From Bacillus sp. PK3_68 (lineage in GTDB: Bacteria > Bacillota > Bacilli > Bacillales > Domibacillaceae), in the NCBI RefSeq assembly GCF_003600835.1, contig NZ_NQYC01000001.1, positions 1,426,001 through 1,490,000 of the forward strand: a stretch of 64,000 bases of DNA, given 5' to 3'. The notes below the pieces were generated by a model, which was not told where the DNA came from, did not search any database, and was given only the letters and a program-made list of their open reading frames with translations. A program made the position numbers and the translations under genes. Shown here piece by piece: positions 45,628 to 54,259 of this stretch; position 1 is the stretch's first letter; each line of letters begins with the position of its first letter.

Positions 45628-45656
45628 AGTATACTGTGAACAGTTTAATTTTGCAA
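45628..45656 (-). promoter_or_regulatory. Sigma-A promoter of speD
   Basis: TTGCAA (45651-45656) and TATACT (45628-45633) on the minus strand, 17 bp apart; start point near 45621. Confidence 0.75.
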
Positions 45657-45724
45657 CATCTTGTCAGACATTTTTCCGAAGGATTTTTTTAGAAAATTCT
45701 ACATACAAATAAAGGAAGCAACTA

Positions 45725-45752
45725 AATCCCGCAGACAATTATCTGCGGGATT
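45725..45752 (-). terminator. Terminator after gapB
   Basis: AATCCCGCAGA pairs with TCTGCGGGATT around six bases, 50 bases past the gapB stop. Confidence 0.9.
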
Positions 45753-45802
45753 CATTTACTCTTACACGATTAATCATATTCCTTTATAGACAAATTATGC
45801 AG

Positions 45803-46822
45803 TTACTTCAACTTTTTTTTCATATTTTCAGCAACATAGTTCACTAGATCAACGACACGGCAAGAGTAGCCCCATTCATTGTCATACCAAGCTAGAACTT
45901 TCACTTTTGTTCCTTCCATTACGATCGTCGATAAACCGTCGATAATAGAAGAATGAGGATTTGTATTGAAATCAACAGATACTAATGGTTCTGTTGTAAA
46001 TTCAATAATCCCATTTAGTGGGCCTTCAGAAGCTCTGATGAATGCGTCATTTACCTCATCTACTGTAACTTCACGCTTCAAATCAACAACAAGGTCTACT
46101 AAAGAAACATTGGAAGTTGGCACGCGCAACGCCATGCCATGAATTTTTCCTTTTAATTCAGGCAGAACGAGCGATAATGCTTTAGCCGCTCCTGTAGATG
46201 TCGGAATGATTGATTGGGCACATGCACGAGCACGACGTAAATCTTTGTGTGGATTGTCGATGTTATTTTGATCGTTTGTATAAGCATGAACAGTAGTCAT
46301 TAGACCATTTTCAATACCAAACGTATCATTAAGTACTTTTGCCACTGGAGCAAGGCAGTTCGTTGTACAAGAAGCATTCGAAATCACTTCATGTTTTTCG
46401 ATATCTAAATCGTCCTGATTAACGCCCATAACAATTGTAACATCCTCGTTTTTGCCAGGAGCCGTTAGTACAACTTTCTTTGCGCCAGCTTCCAAATGAA
46501 GGGCTGCTTTTTCACGAGCATTGAATTTACCTGTTGCTTCAATTACAATATCAATGCCAAGTTCTTTCCATGGAAGCTCACGTGGATCGCGATTATTAAC
46601 CAATTGAACGCGCTTGCCATTTACAATTAAAGCATTCTCTTCTGTTTGCACATCTCCATCAAACTTGCCATGATTTGTGTCATACTTTATTAAATGGGCA
46701 AGCGTCTCTGCAGGATAGCTTGCATTTACCGCAACAATATCAAATTTATCCTCTAAAATCGCTTTACGGAAGACCATTCTCCCGATACGTCCAAATCCGT
46801 TAATTGCTACTTTCGCCTTCAT
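45803..46822 (-). CDS. gapB: Gluconeogenic glyceraldehyde-3-phosphate dehydrogenase GapB
   Basis: 339 residues. Nucleotide-binding start [17 protein letters not shown], catalytic Cys in [16 protein letters not shown], His in [15 protein letters not shown], and [14 protein letters not shown]. Position next to speD-nrdR-dnaB and the sequence type mark GapB, the NADP-preferring gluconeogenic enzyme, rather than the glycolytic GapA of the cggR operon. AGGAGGAGCC lies before the ATG. Two CcpN-like boxes in the promoter (46847-46891) predict repression during glycolysis, as in B. subtilis. Confidence 0.95.
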   Translation of the reverse strand: MKAKVAINGFGRIGRMVFRKAILEDKFDIVAVNASYPAETLAHLIKYDTNHGKFDGDVQTEENALIVNGKRVQLVNNRDPRELPWKELGIDIVIEATGKFNAREKAALHLEAGAKKVVLTAPGKNEDVTIVMGVNQDDLDIEKHEVISNASCTTNCLAPVAKVLNDTFGIENGLMTTVHAYTNDQNNIDNPHKDLRRARACAQSIIPTSTGAAKALSLVLPELKGKIHGMALRVPTSNVSLVDLVVDLKREVTVDEVNDAFIRASEGPLNGIIEFTTEPLVSVDFNTNPHSSIIDGLSTIVMEGTKVKVLAWYDNEWGYSCRVVDLVNYVAENMKKKLK

Positions 46823-46846
46823 ACACCGGCTCCTCCTATATCAATA

Positions 46847-46891
46847 AATGTTATACTTAATTGTTTTTTTATCTGCAATTAGTATAACATA
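46847..46891 (-). promoter_or_regulatory. Two CcpN-like boxes in the gapB promoter
   Basis: The minus strand TATGTTATACT (46881-46891) matches the CcpN consensus TRTGHYATAYW at 11 of 11 positions and overlaps a TATACT -10 box; the plus strand AATGTTATACT (46847-46857) matches 10 of 11. Two opposed boxes 34 bp apart recall the double CcpN site of B. subtilis gapB. Consensus recalled from memory. Confidence 0.75.
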
Positions 46892-47025
46892 TTTACCTCC
46901 AAGTGGAAGCCTAAAAACCACAAATTAATAAGTTTAACTATTCTGAAAAAAGCGAAGATAACCATATAATTGTGACTATCTGACTAGCACAACTCCTATC
47001 CATCTGCGCTGCTTTTCTCACTCCT

Positions 47026-47349
47026 TTAATTTTGGTTACTAAAGTACACACTAGTAACGATAAGCGAGAGATTATGAGCTACCCAGATGCCGGTCATAAG
47101 GAAAAATGAGAAAGAAATGCCGTCAAAGATAATAATAAAAGCCCAGGCAGCGAGAAGAATAACTGATGTAGCATTCCAGGCGGCTGCTTTGGAACGAGCT
47201 GTTACATATTGCTGGCGTTCATCGAACAATCGTTTGTTCCTACCGACCCGGCGGTTGATAAAATAAATAATAATGATACACAGAACTCCAAGTAGTAAAC
47301 CTGACAAGCCAGTCAAATTATTTACTAACGTTTCACTCAATATTCTCAT
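47026..47349 (-). CDS. Membrane protein encoded with the XRE regulator
   Basis: About 105-108 residues with three hydrophobic helices (GLLLGVLCIIIIYFINRRVG, SVILLAAWAFIIIFDGISF, FFLMTGIWVAHNLSLIV) and the polar loop RLFDERQQYVTARSKAAAWN, typical of small membrane partners encoded after short XRE regulators in Bacilli. The frame is open to 47472, but that part lies inside the regulator gene. ATG at 47349 or TTG at 47340 (AAGGGG 9 nt upstream) are the likely starts; both overlap the regulator's end. Function unknown; it may signal to or be controlled by the regulator. Confidence 0.72.
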   Translation of the reverse strand: MRILSETLVNNLTGLSGLLLGVLCIIIIYFINRRVGRNKRLFDERQQYVTARSKAAAWNATSVILLAAWAFIIIFDGISFSFFLMTGIWVAHNLSLIVTSVYFSNQN

Positions 47350-47542
47350 CCCCTTCAAAAATAAATAAGTCTTCAATGCAGCAATTAAATAATTGAGCAA
47401 GCTTATGAGCCAAAACGAGAGAAGGATGGTATTTTCCTTTTTCCAGGGAAATAACTGTTTGTCTTGACACATTTAATTTTTTTGATAATTCTTCCTGTGT
47501 AATATTTCTCTCTGTGCGTTTTTCACGAATCTTATTTTTCAT
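47333..47542 (-). CDS. Short XRE-family transcriptional regulator
   Basis: 69 residues, almost entirely one helix-turn-helix domain: IREKRTERNITQEELSKKLN, VSRQTVISLEKGKYHPSLVL, AHKLAQLFNCCIEDLFIFEG. This is the common small XRE type (YgzD/YozG-like) paired with a membrane protein. A near-perfect palindrome at 47562-47597 overlaps its -10 box and is a good candidate for its own operator. The pair sits between coaE and gapB, a place where B. subtilis has other genes (ytbD-ytbE region). Target genes beyond itself are unknown. Confidence 0.85.
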   Translation of the reverse strand: MKNKIREKRTERNITQEELSKKLNVSRQTVISLEKGKYHPSLVLAHKLAQLFNCCIEDLFIFEGDENIE

Positions 47543-47561
47543 TTGTCCTCCTAACCCAACA

Positions 47562-47612
47562 TAGTAAAGTAAGCTTTACGTAAAGTTTACTTTACTATCA
47601 TTCTAATGTCAA
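47562..47612 (-). promoter_or_regulatory. Promoter and 36-bp palindromic operator of the XRE gene
   Basis: TTGACA (47607-47612) and TAAACT (47584-47589) on the minus strand, 17 bp apart. TAGTAAAGTAA (47562-47572) is mirrored by TTACTTTACTA (47587-47597), and the centre CTTTACGTAAAG is itself palindromic; only the G/T pair at 47573/47586 is mismatched. The operator covers the -10 box, as expected for autorepression. Confidence 0.75.
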
Positions 47613-47649
47613 GCGTACTTTACAAAGATAGTGTTTTAGCCCAAAAAAG

Positions 47650-47674
47650 AACCCGTCCATTATAGAGACGGGTT
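47650..47674. terminator. Terminator at the end of coaE
   Basis: AACCCGTC pairs with GACGGGTT over a 9-base loop, overlapping the coaE stop codon; an A-run on the left gives the T-run for the minus strand. Confidence 0.75.
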
Positions 47675-48275
47675 AAGGGGTCAGTTGCCATTCTTTGATG
47701 ATTTCTAAAAGCTGCTCTTTCGTTTGCATAATGGAGCCATTATTATCAATTACCGCATCCGCTCTTTCGACTTTGTCAGCGAGCGGGAGCTGAGAAGCGA
47801 TGCGGGCTTTAGCAGCTGCCTCATCTAAATGATTGCGAGCCATCAACCTGTCCAGTTGCGTGGCTTCACTTGTATAAACGACAATCACTTTTTCGACCAT
47901 CCATGTCAATTCACTTTCGAATAAAAGCGGGATATCCATAATAATCGTTTGTTTTCCCGCTGCAACAGCTGCATCTTTCTCCGCAATCATAAACTGGCGC
48001 ACAGCAGGATGAACAATGCTATTTAGCTTCTCCCGCTGCTCTTTATCGTTAAAAATAAGCTCTCCGAGTCGGCTTCGGTCTAGGGAGCCGTCAGGTAAAA
48101 GTATCCCTTCGCCAAATGTTTCAACAATTTGTAAAAGAGCTGGCCTACCCGGCTCAACTACTGCTCGGGCAGCCACATCTGCGTCCACTACTGTGTACCC
48201 CAATTCTTGTAGCAAGCGGCTCACCGTGCTCTTTCCGCTTGCAATGCCTCCGGTCAATCCAATGATTGCTGCCAT
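47673..48275 (-). CDS. coaE: Dephospho-CoA kinase
   Basis: 200 residues. P-loop GLTGGIASGKSTVSRLL at the N-terminus, then DADVAARAVVEPG, the lid region and IIMDIPLLFESELTWMVEKV. It phosphorylates dephospho-CoA at the ribose 3' position, the last step of CoA synthesis. It follows ytaF by 19 nt in the polA-mutM-ytaF-coaE order of B. subtilis (coaE = ytaG). Complete and ended by a hairpin. Confidence 0.96.
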   Translation of the reverse strand: MAAIIGLTGGIASGKSTVSRLLQELGYTVVDADVAARAVVEPGRPALLQIVETFGEGILLPDGSLDRSRLGELIFNDKEQREKLNSIVHPAVRQFMIAEKDAAVAAGKQTIIMDIPLLFESELTWMVEKVIVVYTSEATQLDRLMARNHLDEAAAKARIASQLPLADKVERADAVIDNNGSIMQTKEQLLEIIKEWQLTP

Positions 48276-48294
48276 GACTTCCTCCTCTTAACGG

Positions 48295-48927
48295 TTAAAT
48301 TTTCAACGTTCCTAAGATGATTAATAAGATGCCGGGAAAAAAGGAAAGCCGCTGTACCCATTGAATCCCTGCAAACTTCCGGCCACAAGCCAGCCCTCCT
48401 GTAATAAACAGAAGGTTCATCACAGCTACAGCTGCCGCAAGTACAAGCGCCGGATAGCCAAGCATAGCCGCTCCAATTCCTGCACCGAATGCATCTAAAG
48501 AGAGAGCAAAGCCGAGCAGCAGGGCCTCCAAACCATTAATTGTGCCAGATTGATCCAAATCGGCAGCCGTTGGACGTTTAAAAATATGAACAACCACACC
48601 AAGCCGTTTCAACTCTAAATGGATAAGCGGCTTCTCTTCCATCTGCTCATGCACTTGTCTCTCCCGGAAAAATTGCCAAAGGACCCAAGCCCCGAGCACA
48701 ATCAAAATAATACCGCCAAGTCGGCTGGCTGCTTGCTCACTGAACCATCTGCTTAGCCAATGGCCTGCCCCCATGGCAACGAGAAGCACTACCGCTGAAC
48801 AAAGCGATAAAATAATGGAAGATTTAACCGGCAATTTTAGCTTTTTTAATCCGTAGGCAAGGCCTGCACTGAAACTGTCTAAACTGACCGCTGCTGCCAG
48901 CATAAATAACGAAATATACCCATCCAT
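48295..48927 (-). CDS. ytaF: Sporulation membrane protein YtaF (MntP-like)
   Basis: 210 residues, six hydrophobic helices in two related halves. Each half has the DUF204/MntP signature: AAAVSLDSFSAGLAYGLKKL near the start and LLGFALSLDAFGAGIGAAML later, with the paired Asp residues of manganese exporters. B. subtilis YtaF is annotated as a sporulation-linked membrane protein. ATG at 48927 follows GGGAGGAG; a TTG one codon earlier is less likely. It lies between mutM and coaE. Confidence 0.93.
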   Translation of the reverse strand: MDGYISLFMLAAAVSLDSFSAGLAYGLKKLKLPVKSSIILSLCSAVVLLVAMGAGHWLSRWFSEQAASRLGGIILIVLGAWVLWQFFRERQVHEQMEEKPLIHLELKRLGVVVHIFKRPTAADLDQSGTINGLEALLLGFALSLDAFGAGIGAAMLGYPALVLAAAVAVMNLLFITGGLACGRKFAGIQWVQRLSFFPGILLIILGTLKI

Positions 48928-48996
48928 CAAACAGCTCCTCCCCTGTCAAAACGTTACTGTAGTATATGGAAGGAGGGATGGGAAGGTTCAATTTTA

Positions 48997-49830
48997 TTAG
49001 CTTGGAAACGGCTGACAGTTTGGACAAAGATGCGTGCCGCGACCGGCTGTTCTTATTTTAACAATCAGTTCACCGCAACATTTACAAGGCTCTCCTTTAC
49101 GGTTGTAGACAAAATGAGTTTCCTGGAATGTACCGGCCTGCCCCTGGCTGTTCACATACGATCGGACAGTACTTCCTCCTTTATCTACCGCTTCTTTCAA
49201 TGTGGAAATAATCTCTTTTTGAAGAACAACAATCTCTTCTTCATTGAGTGAATTAGCCTTTCGTTCAGGGTGGATTCTCGCCCGGAAAAGAGCTTCATCT
49301 ACATAAATATTGCCGAGACCCACAAACACTTTTTGATCAAGCAGCACTGCCTTAATAGTTCTCTCAGTTTTCTTCAGCTTACTTTTTACGTATTCAACCG
49401 AAAAGTCCTCGGAAAACGGCTCAGGGCCAAGCTGTGACAGCGGCAGGGAATTATACTCCTGTCCCCGCTGAAATAAATGCATCGTGCCAAACTTACGTAC
49501 ATCCCGGTAGTGCAGCTCAGAGCCGTCTGTAAATTTAAATAATACGTGTGTATGAGGCTCTTCTTCTTCCCCGCACCCATGCAACCGGTATTTTCCTTCC
49601 ATTCGCAAATGAGAAACGAGTGAATAATGATCAAGGGTAAAAATTAAAAATTTTCCTCTGCGCCCTATGTCATGAATCGTTTCACCGATCAAAGCATCAG
49701 CAAATTGCTCTGCCTGTTCTGGTTGTTTAATAATATTTGGCCACCGGATCTCCACCTCTTGGATGGTTTTACCGACGACAAGCTGTTGAAGAGTACGCCG
49801 GACAGTTTCTACTTCTGGCATTTCAGGCAA
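48997..49830 (-). CDS. mutM: Formamidopyrimidine-DNA glycosylase MutM
   Basis: 277 residues. The mature N-terminus PEMPEVETVRR supplies the catalytic Pro and Glu, followed by the beta-sandwich (FTLDHYSLVSHLRMEGKYRL), the helix-two-turn-helix (LLDQKVFVGLGNIYVDEALF) and a C-terminal zinc finger (CKCCGELIVKI, GRGTHLCPNC). It removes 8-oxoguanine and ring-opened purines in base excision repair. It begins 30 nt after polA, so the repair polymerase and glycosylase are made together. Confidence 0.97.
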   Translation of the reverse strand: MPEMPEVETVRRTLQQLVVGKTIQEVEIRWPNIIKQPEQAEQFADALIGETIHDIGRRGKFLIFTLDHYSLVSHLRMEGKYRLHGCGEEEEPHTHVLFKFTDGSELHYRDVRKFGTMHLFQRGQEYNSLPLSQLGPEPFSEDFSVEYVKSKLKKTERTIKAVLLDQKVFVGLGNIYVDEALFRARIHPERKANSLNEEEIVVLQKEIISTLKEAVDKGGSTVRSYVNSQGQAGTFQETHFVYNRKGEPCKCCGELIVKIRTAGRGTHLCPNCQPFPS

Positions 49831-49860
49831 GTAGATCTCTCCTCTCTATGTTGTCTTTTA

Positions 49861-52497
49861 TTATTTGGCATCGTACCATGTCGGTCCGTATGAATAATCA
49901 ACCTTCAATGGAACCTTTAGTTGAATGGCCTGTTCCATTACTTCTGGGACAAGCTGCTTCATTATTTCAATTTCCTCTTTTGGCACTTCAAAAATTAATT
50001 CATCGTGTACTTGTAACAGTAGCTTGGAACGAAGCTTTTCATTCTCCAGTCTCTCGGCCACATCAATCATCGCTTTTTTAATAATATCAGCTGCACTTCC
50101 CTGAATTGGCGTATTCATCGCTGTTCGCTCTCCAAAGCCTCGTAAATTAAAGTTGCGGCTCGTGATTTCTGGAATGTAACGGCGGCGTTGCATCAGTGTA
50201 GTAACAAAACCTTTTTCTTTCGCCTCGCGGATGATGGAATCCATGTATTCTTTCACACCCGGATAAGTTTGTAAATAACGATCAATAAAGGTACCTGCTT
50301 CTTTTCTTGTGATGCCAAGACTTTGAGACAAGCCATAATCGCTGATCCCGTAGACGATACCAAAGTTGACTGCCTTTGCCTGCCTCCGCATATTGCTGTC
50401 TACTTCTTCCTGTGACACGTGGAACACATCAGCGGCTGTTGCTGTATGAATATCAAGGTCATGCAAGAAAGCATCGATTAATTTTTCATCATCAGCGATA
50501 TGAGCAAGTACACGCAATTCAATTTGCGAGTAATCGGCGGCAAACATCACTGAATCAGGCTCTGACGGAATAAAAGCCTGGCGGATCTTTCTGCCTTCCT
50601 CCAAACGGATGGGGATGTTTTGCAAATTAGGTTCTGTTGAGCTTAACCGTCCTGTTTGCGTCAACGCCTGGTTGAAGCGTGTATGAATTTTGTGTGTATC
50701 AGCATCTACTACTTTAAGAAGCCCTTCAATATAAGTCGACTGAAGCTTGCCGAGCTGACGATAATGTAAAATATGGTCTACAATTTCGTGGGACGGCGCC
50801 AGTTTTTCAAGCACATCCGCCGAAGTAGAGTAACCTGTTTTTGTTTTTTTTATAGGTGGCAGCCCCAATTTCTCAAATAAAATTGTCCCAAGCTGCTTCG
50901 GCGAATTAATATTAAACTCGGTGCCTGCAAGTGAATAAATCGTCTTCTCAATATCAGCCAGCTTGCCTTTTAGCTCTTCGCCCATTTCCTTCAGACAGTT
51001 TATATCTACTTGAACACCTTCTGACTCCATATCAGCAAGAATGAGTGCGAGCGGCAGCTCCAGCTCATAAAATAATTCAAGCTGTTGGTTTTCTTCAAGT
51101 TCTTTTAGGCAAACTGCTTTTAATTCCTCAATTGCTGCTGCTTTTGATGCGATATGCTCGGCATATACCGATCCTTCAGGAAGTTGGCGTTTGGCTCCCT
51201 TTCCATATACCGCTTCATCTGATTGAATAGATGAGATGCCATGCAGCTTCGCTACGGCAGCGAAATCTTCCGGTGACTCAGATGGATTGAGCAAATAAGA
51301 AGCAAGCCAGATATCAAAGTCAATTCCCTTGAGTTCAATTCCATAGCGCCTTAATCCAATAATAGTACGCTTTGCATCATAAACAGATTTTTTCTTCGTT
51401 TCATCCTCTGCCCATTTTTTAAAAACGGCTGACTGAAATGCCGCTTCTGCCGGAATAAAGTACGTTCCCTTTTCCCCACTTATCCCAAAACCAGCTATAT
51501 CTGCCCGGTGATAGTTTTCAGTAATCATTTCTAAATAGAAGAAATCCTCTCCACTAAAAAGATCATCTGTCAGTTCTGTCACAGACTCATAATGTACGTC
51601 TTCATGAGCAGAAGCTTCTTCTACCGGACGGTCCAGCTTTTCCAGCAGCGAGTTAAATTCAAGTTCCTTAAATAACTCATATACTTTTTCATTATCCGCT
51701 TCATGATATTCCAGGTTGCCTATCGAAAAGTTAATGGGAACCTCACGAAGAATCGTCGCCAGCTCTTTGCTCATTAAAGCGAGATTCTCGTGCTCGCGTA
51801 GTTTTTCTTGCAACTTTTTCCCACTCACCTCATCGATAGATGCAAGTAAGTTTTCTACAGAACCAAATTGCTTTAATAGCTTGATCGCTGTCTTTTCTCC
51901 AACTCCAGGTACACCCGGAATGTTATCAGAAGAATCCCCCATTAAACCCTTCATATCAATGATTTGTTCTGGTGTTAGCCCATACTTTTCCTCAACGTGA
52001 GCAGGAGTATATTCTTCAATGTCGGTAATTCCTTTTCTTGTAATACAGACGGTAGTCGCATCAGAGGCAAGCTGAGTTAAATCTTTATCTCCTGAATAAA
52101 TTTTAATTTCATATCCATCTTTTTCCGCCTGAAGCGACAAGGTCCCAATAATATCATCTGCTTCATAATTTTCCAGTTCATATTGAGCAATACCGTAAGC
52201 TTTCAGCAATTCACGGATATAAGGAAATTGCTCAGACAGCTCAGACGGTGTTTTTTGACGGCCGCCTTTATAATCGCTGTATGTTTGATGCCGGAAAGTT
52301 GTTTTACCGGCATCAAAAGCAACAAGAAGATGTGTAGGTTGCTCTTCCTTTAATACTTTTAAAAGCATCATAGCAAAGCCATAAACTGCATTGGTATGGA
52401 CACCTTTGTTGTTATTCAATAAGGGCAAGGCGAAAAACGCCCGATAGGCAATGCTGTTGCCGTCAATTAATACGATTTTTTTCTTCAAAGCGGTCAT
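49861..52497 (-). CDS. polA: DNA polymerase I
   Basis: 878 residues: an N-terminal 5' nuclease (IVLIDGNSIAYRAFF, IYSGDKDLTQLA, MGDSSDNIPGVPGVG), a 3'-5' exonuclease-like domain that lacks the acidic DxE motif (the equivalent stretch reads FYLEMITENYHRADIAGFGI), and the polymerase with motif A ADYSQIELRVLAHIADD, the O-helix RRQAKAVNFGIVYGISDYG and motif C LLQVHDELIFEVP. So it has repair and Okazaki-processing activities but no proofreading, as usual in Bacillus. The ATG at 52497 touches GAGGAGG; a TTG at 52488 has the better spacing. It overlaps phoR by 26-35 nt. Confidence 0.97.
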   Translation of the reverse strand: MTALKKKIVLIDGNSIAYRAFFALPLLNNNKGVHTNAVYGFAMMLLKVLKEEQPTHLLVAFDAGKTTFRHQTYSDYKGGRQKTPSELSEQFPYIRELLKAYGIAQYELENYEADDIIGTLSLQAEKDGYEIKIYSGDKDLTQLASDATTVCITRKGITDIEEYTPAHVEEKYGLTPEQIIDMKGLMGDSSDNIPGVPGVGEKTAIKLLKQFGSVENLLASIDEVSGKKLQEKLREHENLALMSKELATILREVPINFSIGNLEYHEADNEKVYELFKELEFNSLLEKLDRPVEEASAHEDVHYESVTELTDDLFSGEDFFYLEMITENYHRADIAGFGISGEKGTYFIPAEAAFQSAVFKKWAEDETKKKSVYDAKRTIIGLRRYGIELKGIDFDIWLASYLLNPSESPEDFAAVAKLHGISSIQSDEAVYGKGAKRQLPEGSVYAEHIASKAAAIEELKAVCLKELEENQQLELFYELELPLALILADMESEGVQVDINCLKEMGEELKGKLADIEKTIYSLAGTEFNINSPKQLGTILFEKLGLPPIKKTKTGYSTSADVLEKLAPSHEIVDHILHYRQLGKLQSTYIEGLLKVVDADTHKIHTRFNQALTQTGRLSSTEPNLQNIPIRLEEGRKIRQAFIPSEPDSVMFAADYSQIELRVLAHIADDEKLIDAFLHDLDIHTATAADVFHVSQEEVDSNMRRQAKAVNFGIVYGISDYGLSQSLGITRKEAGTFIDRYLQTYPGVKEYMDSIIREAKEKGFVTTLMQRRRYIPEITSRNFNLRGFGERTAMNTPIQGSAADIIKKAMIDVAERLENEKLRSKLLLQVHDELIFEVPKEEIEIMKQLVPEVMEQAIQLKVPLKVDYSYGPTWYDAK

Positions 52498-54259
52498 CCT
52501 CCTCTTGCTTATTTAAGAAAACGGTAAACGTGGTGCCTTCATTGGCTTTACTTTTTACAAAAATCTCCCCATCATGCGCCTCGATAATATGTTTGACAAT
52601 GGCTAATCCAAGACCAGTGCCTCCTGAATTGCGGCTTCTCGCTTTATCTACCCGGTAAAAACGCTCAAAAATCCGCGGTATCTCTTCCGGATTTATGCCA
52701 ATGCCATTATCTTCTACTTCAACGATTACCCGGTTCTCTTTATCAAAGGCCCTTACTTCTATATGGCCTCCTTCTTGTGTATACAAGATAGCGTTTGTCA
52801 ATAAGTTAAAAAATACTTGTTTTAGCCGACTGGCGTCTCCAGTAATCCATAAATCTTTCTCCAGTTGCAGTGACAAATCAATCCGCTTAGCTTCAAAGCG
52901 ATTTTGCAAGGAGGGAATCACTTCTTTTATCACTTCATCTATAGACAAGTTTGTTGTGTGAAGAGAAATTCCCTTTTGTTCAATTTTCGATAATTCCAAC
53001 AAATCCATAACAAGAGTTTGCATTCGTTCACTCTCTTTTAAGATAATGTTCAAAAACATCTTCAGTGCCTCTTTATCTTCGAGCGCCCCGTCCAGCAAGG
53101 TTTCGGTAAAGCCTTTAATGGAAGTAATAGGCGTTTTCAACTCATGGGAAACATTTGCCACAAAATCTTTGCGCATTTGCTCCAGCTTTTTCAAACTTGT
53201 AATATCATGAAAGACAATCAATATGCCTTTCCATTCAGCATTCGTTCCAATGATCGGCGCACCGGACACTTCAAAATGCTTTCTTTCAATCCCAAGTGGC
53301 AATAACAGCTGCCTGCGTATATTTTGCTCGGTCATGAACACTTCTTCAATAATATCAATGACTTCCGATTGTGGGATTGCCTCATGATACCTCTTTCTTA
53401 TTAATCGTTTGTTTTCCAAATGGAAATGTTTTTTAAACGATCGATTCACCATAATGATGAAACCGCGATCATCTATTAGAAGCAAACCGCTTTCCATATT
53501 TTCAATTAAGGTCGATAGCCGATTTTGATGAACTTCTTGCGCTTGCATCATTTCCTGCAAATTCCGAGCAAGAATATTAATGGAAGTATTCAGCGTCCCT
53601 ACTTCATCCGCAGGAATTTCATGCGTTCTGGCCCGATAGTTCCCTTTTGCAAGCTCTATCGCTACTTTCGTTGCCGATTCGATTGGTTTAGTATAGCGAT
53701 TCGTAATTTTGGTACTAAACAATGTGAGCAGCACGAGAGAGACCCCGAGAGAGAAAAGCAAAATAAGCCAAATTTGCTGGTAAATATCATCAAGATCCTT
53801 CACTTTTGTATTTACTACAATCATTCCATCGATTTGACCCGCCTGATTCTCTATCATTCGCCAATGATAATGTTCACCAAACTTGCTAGCAAGCGATTCT
53901 TGATAAGCAGTGGAGGGATCGGTATTAGCCAGCCTTTTAACGACCTTTCGATGATCAGATCTAGATGGATCGTCAAAAGCCCCGCTGTCAAAAATTAATC
54001 GGCCAGAGGGATCGGCAAGGGAAATCCGTACATGTAGCTGTTTGCTCCAATCTTTTATAGTGTCCTCGTTCAAGGACTCCAGACCACCTTGCCGAGTAAT
54101 CTGTCCGGCTAATAGTTCTGTCTCTTTTTCCAAACGTTCATTAAATGTGGATAAATAATAGCCTTTGAACATCTGTCCCAGCATAATGCCAAGTGCCACC
54201 AGAACAAGAACAATTAAAGAAAGAAGAGCAAGCACAAGCCGGGTACGGAACTTAATCAT
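52463..54259 (-). CDS. phoR: Phosphate-starvation sensor kinase PhoR
   Basis: 598 residues. Helix at about 9-30, an extracytoplasmic PAS/Cache-like domain, a second helix (LILLFSLGVSLVLLTLFS), HAMP (YTKPIESATKVAIELAKGNY), a PAS domain (ENMESGLLLIDDRGFIIM), HisKA (FVANVSHELKTPITSIKGF) and ATPase (LLTNAILYTQEGG, DNGIGI, GGTGLGLAI). It autophosphorylates and activates PhoP when phosphate is scarce or teichoic acid synthesis changes. It overlaps phoP by 4 nt and polA follows inside its end. Length is close to B. subtilis PhoR (579). Confidence 0.93.
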   Translation of the reverse strand: MIKFRTRLVLALLSLIVLVLVALGIMLGQMFKGYYLSTFNERLEKETELLAGQITRQGGLESLNEDTIKDWSKQLHVRISLADPSGRLIFDSGAFDDPSRSDHRKVVKRLANTDPSTAYQESLASKFGEHYHWRMIENQAGQIDGMIVVNTKVKDLDDIYQQIWLILLFSLGVSLVLLTLFSTKITNRYTKPIESATKVAIELAKGNYRARTHEIPADEVGTLNTSINILARNLQEMMQAQEVHQNRLSTLIENMESGLLLIDDRGFIIMVNRSFKKHFHLENKRLIRKRYHEAIPQSEVIDIIEEVFMTEQNIRRQLLLPLGIERKHFEVSGAPIIGTNAEWKGILIVFHDITSLKKLEQMRKDFVANVSHELKTPITSIKGFTETLLDGALEDKEALKMFLNIILKESERMQTLVMDLLELSKIEQKGISLHTTNLSIDEVIKEVIPSLQNRFEAKRIDLSLQLEKDLWITGDASRLKQVFFNLLTNAILYTQEGGHIEVRAFDKENRVIVEVEDNGIGINPEEIPRIFERFYRVDKARSRNSGGTGLGLAIVKHIIEAHDGEIFVKSKANEGTTFTVFLNKQEEDDRFEEKNRIN

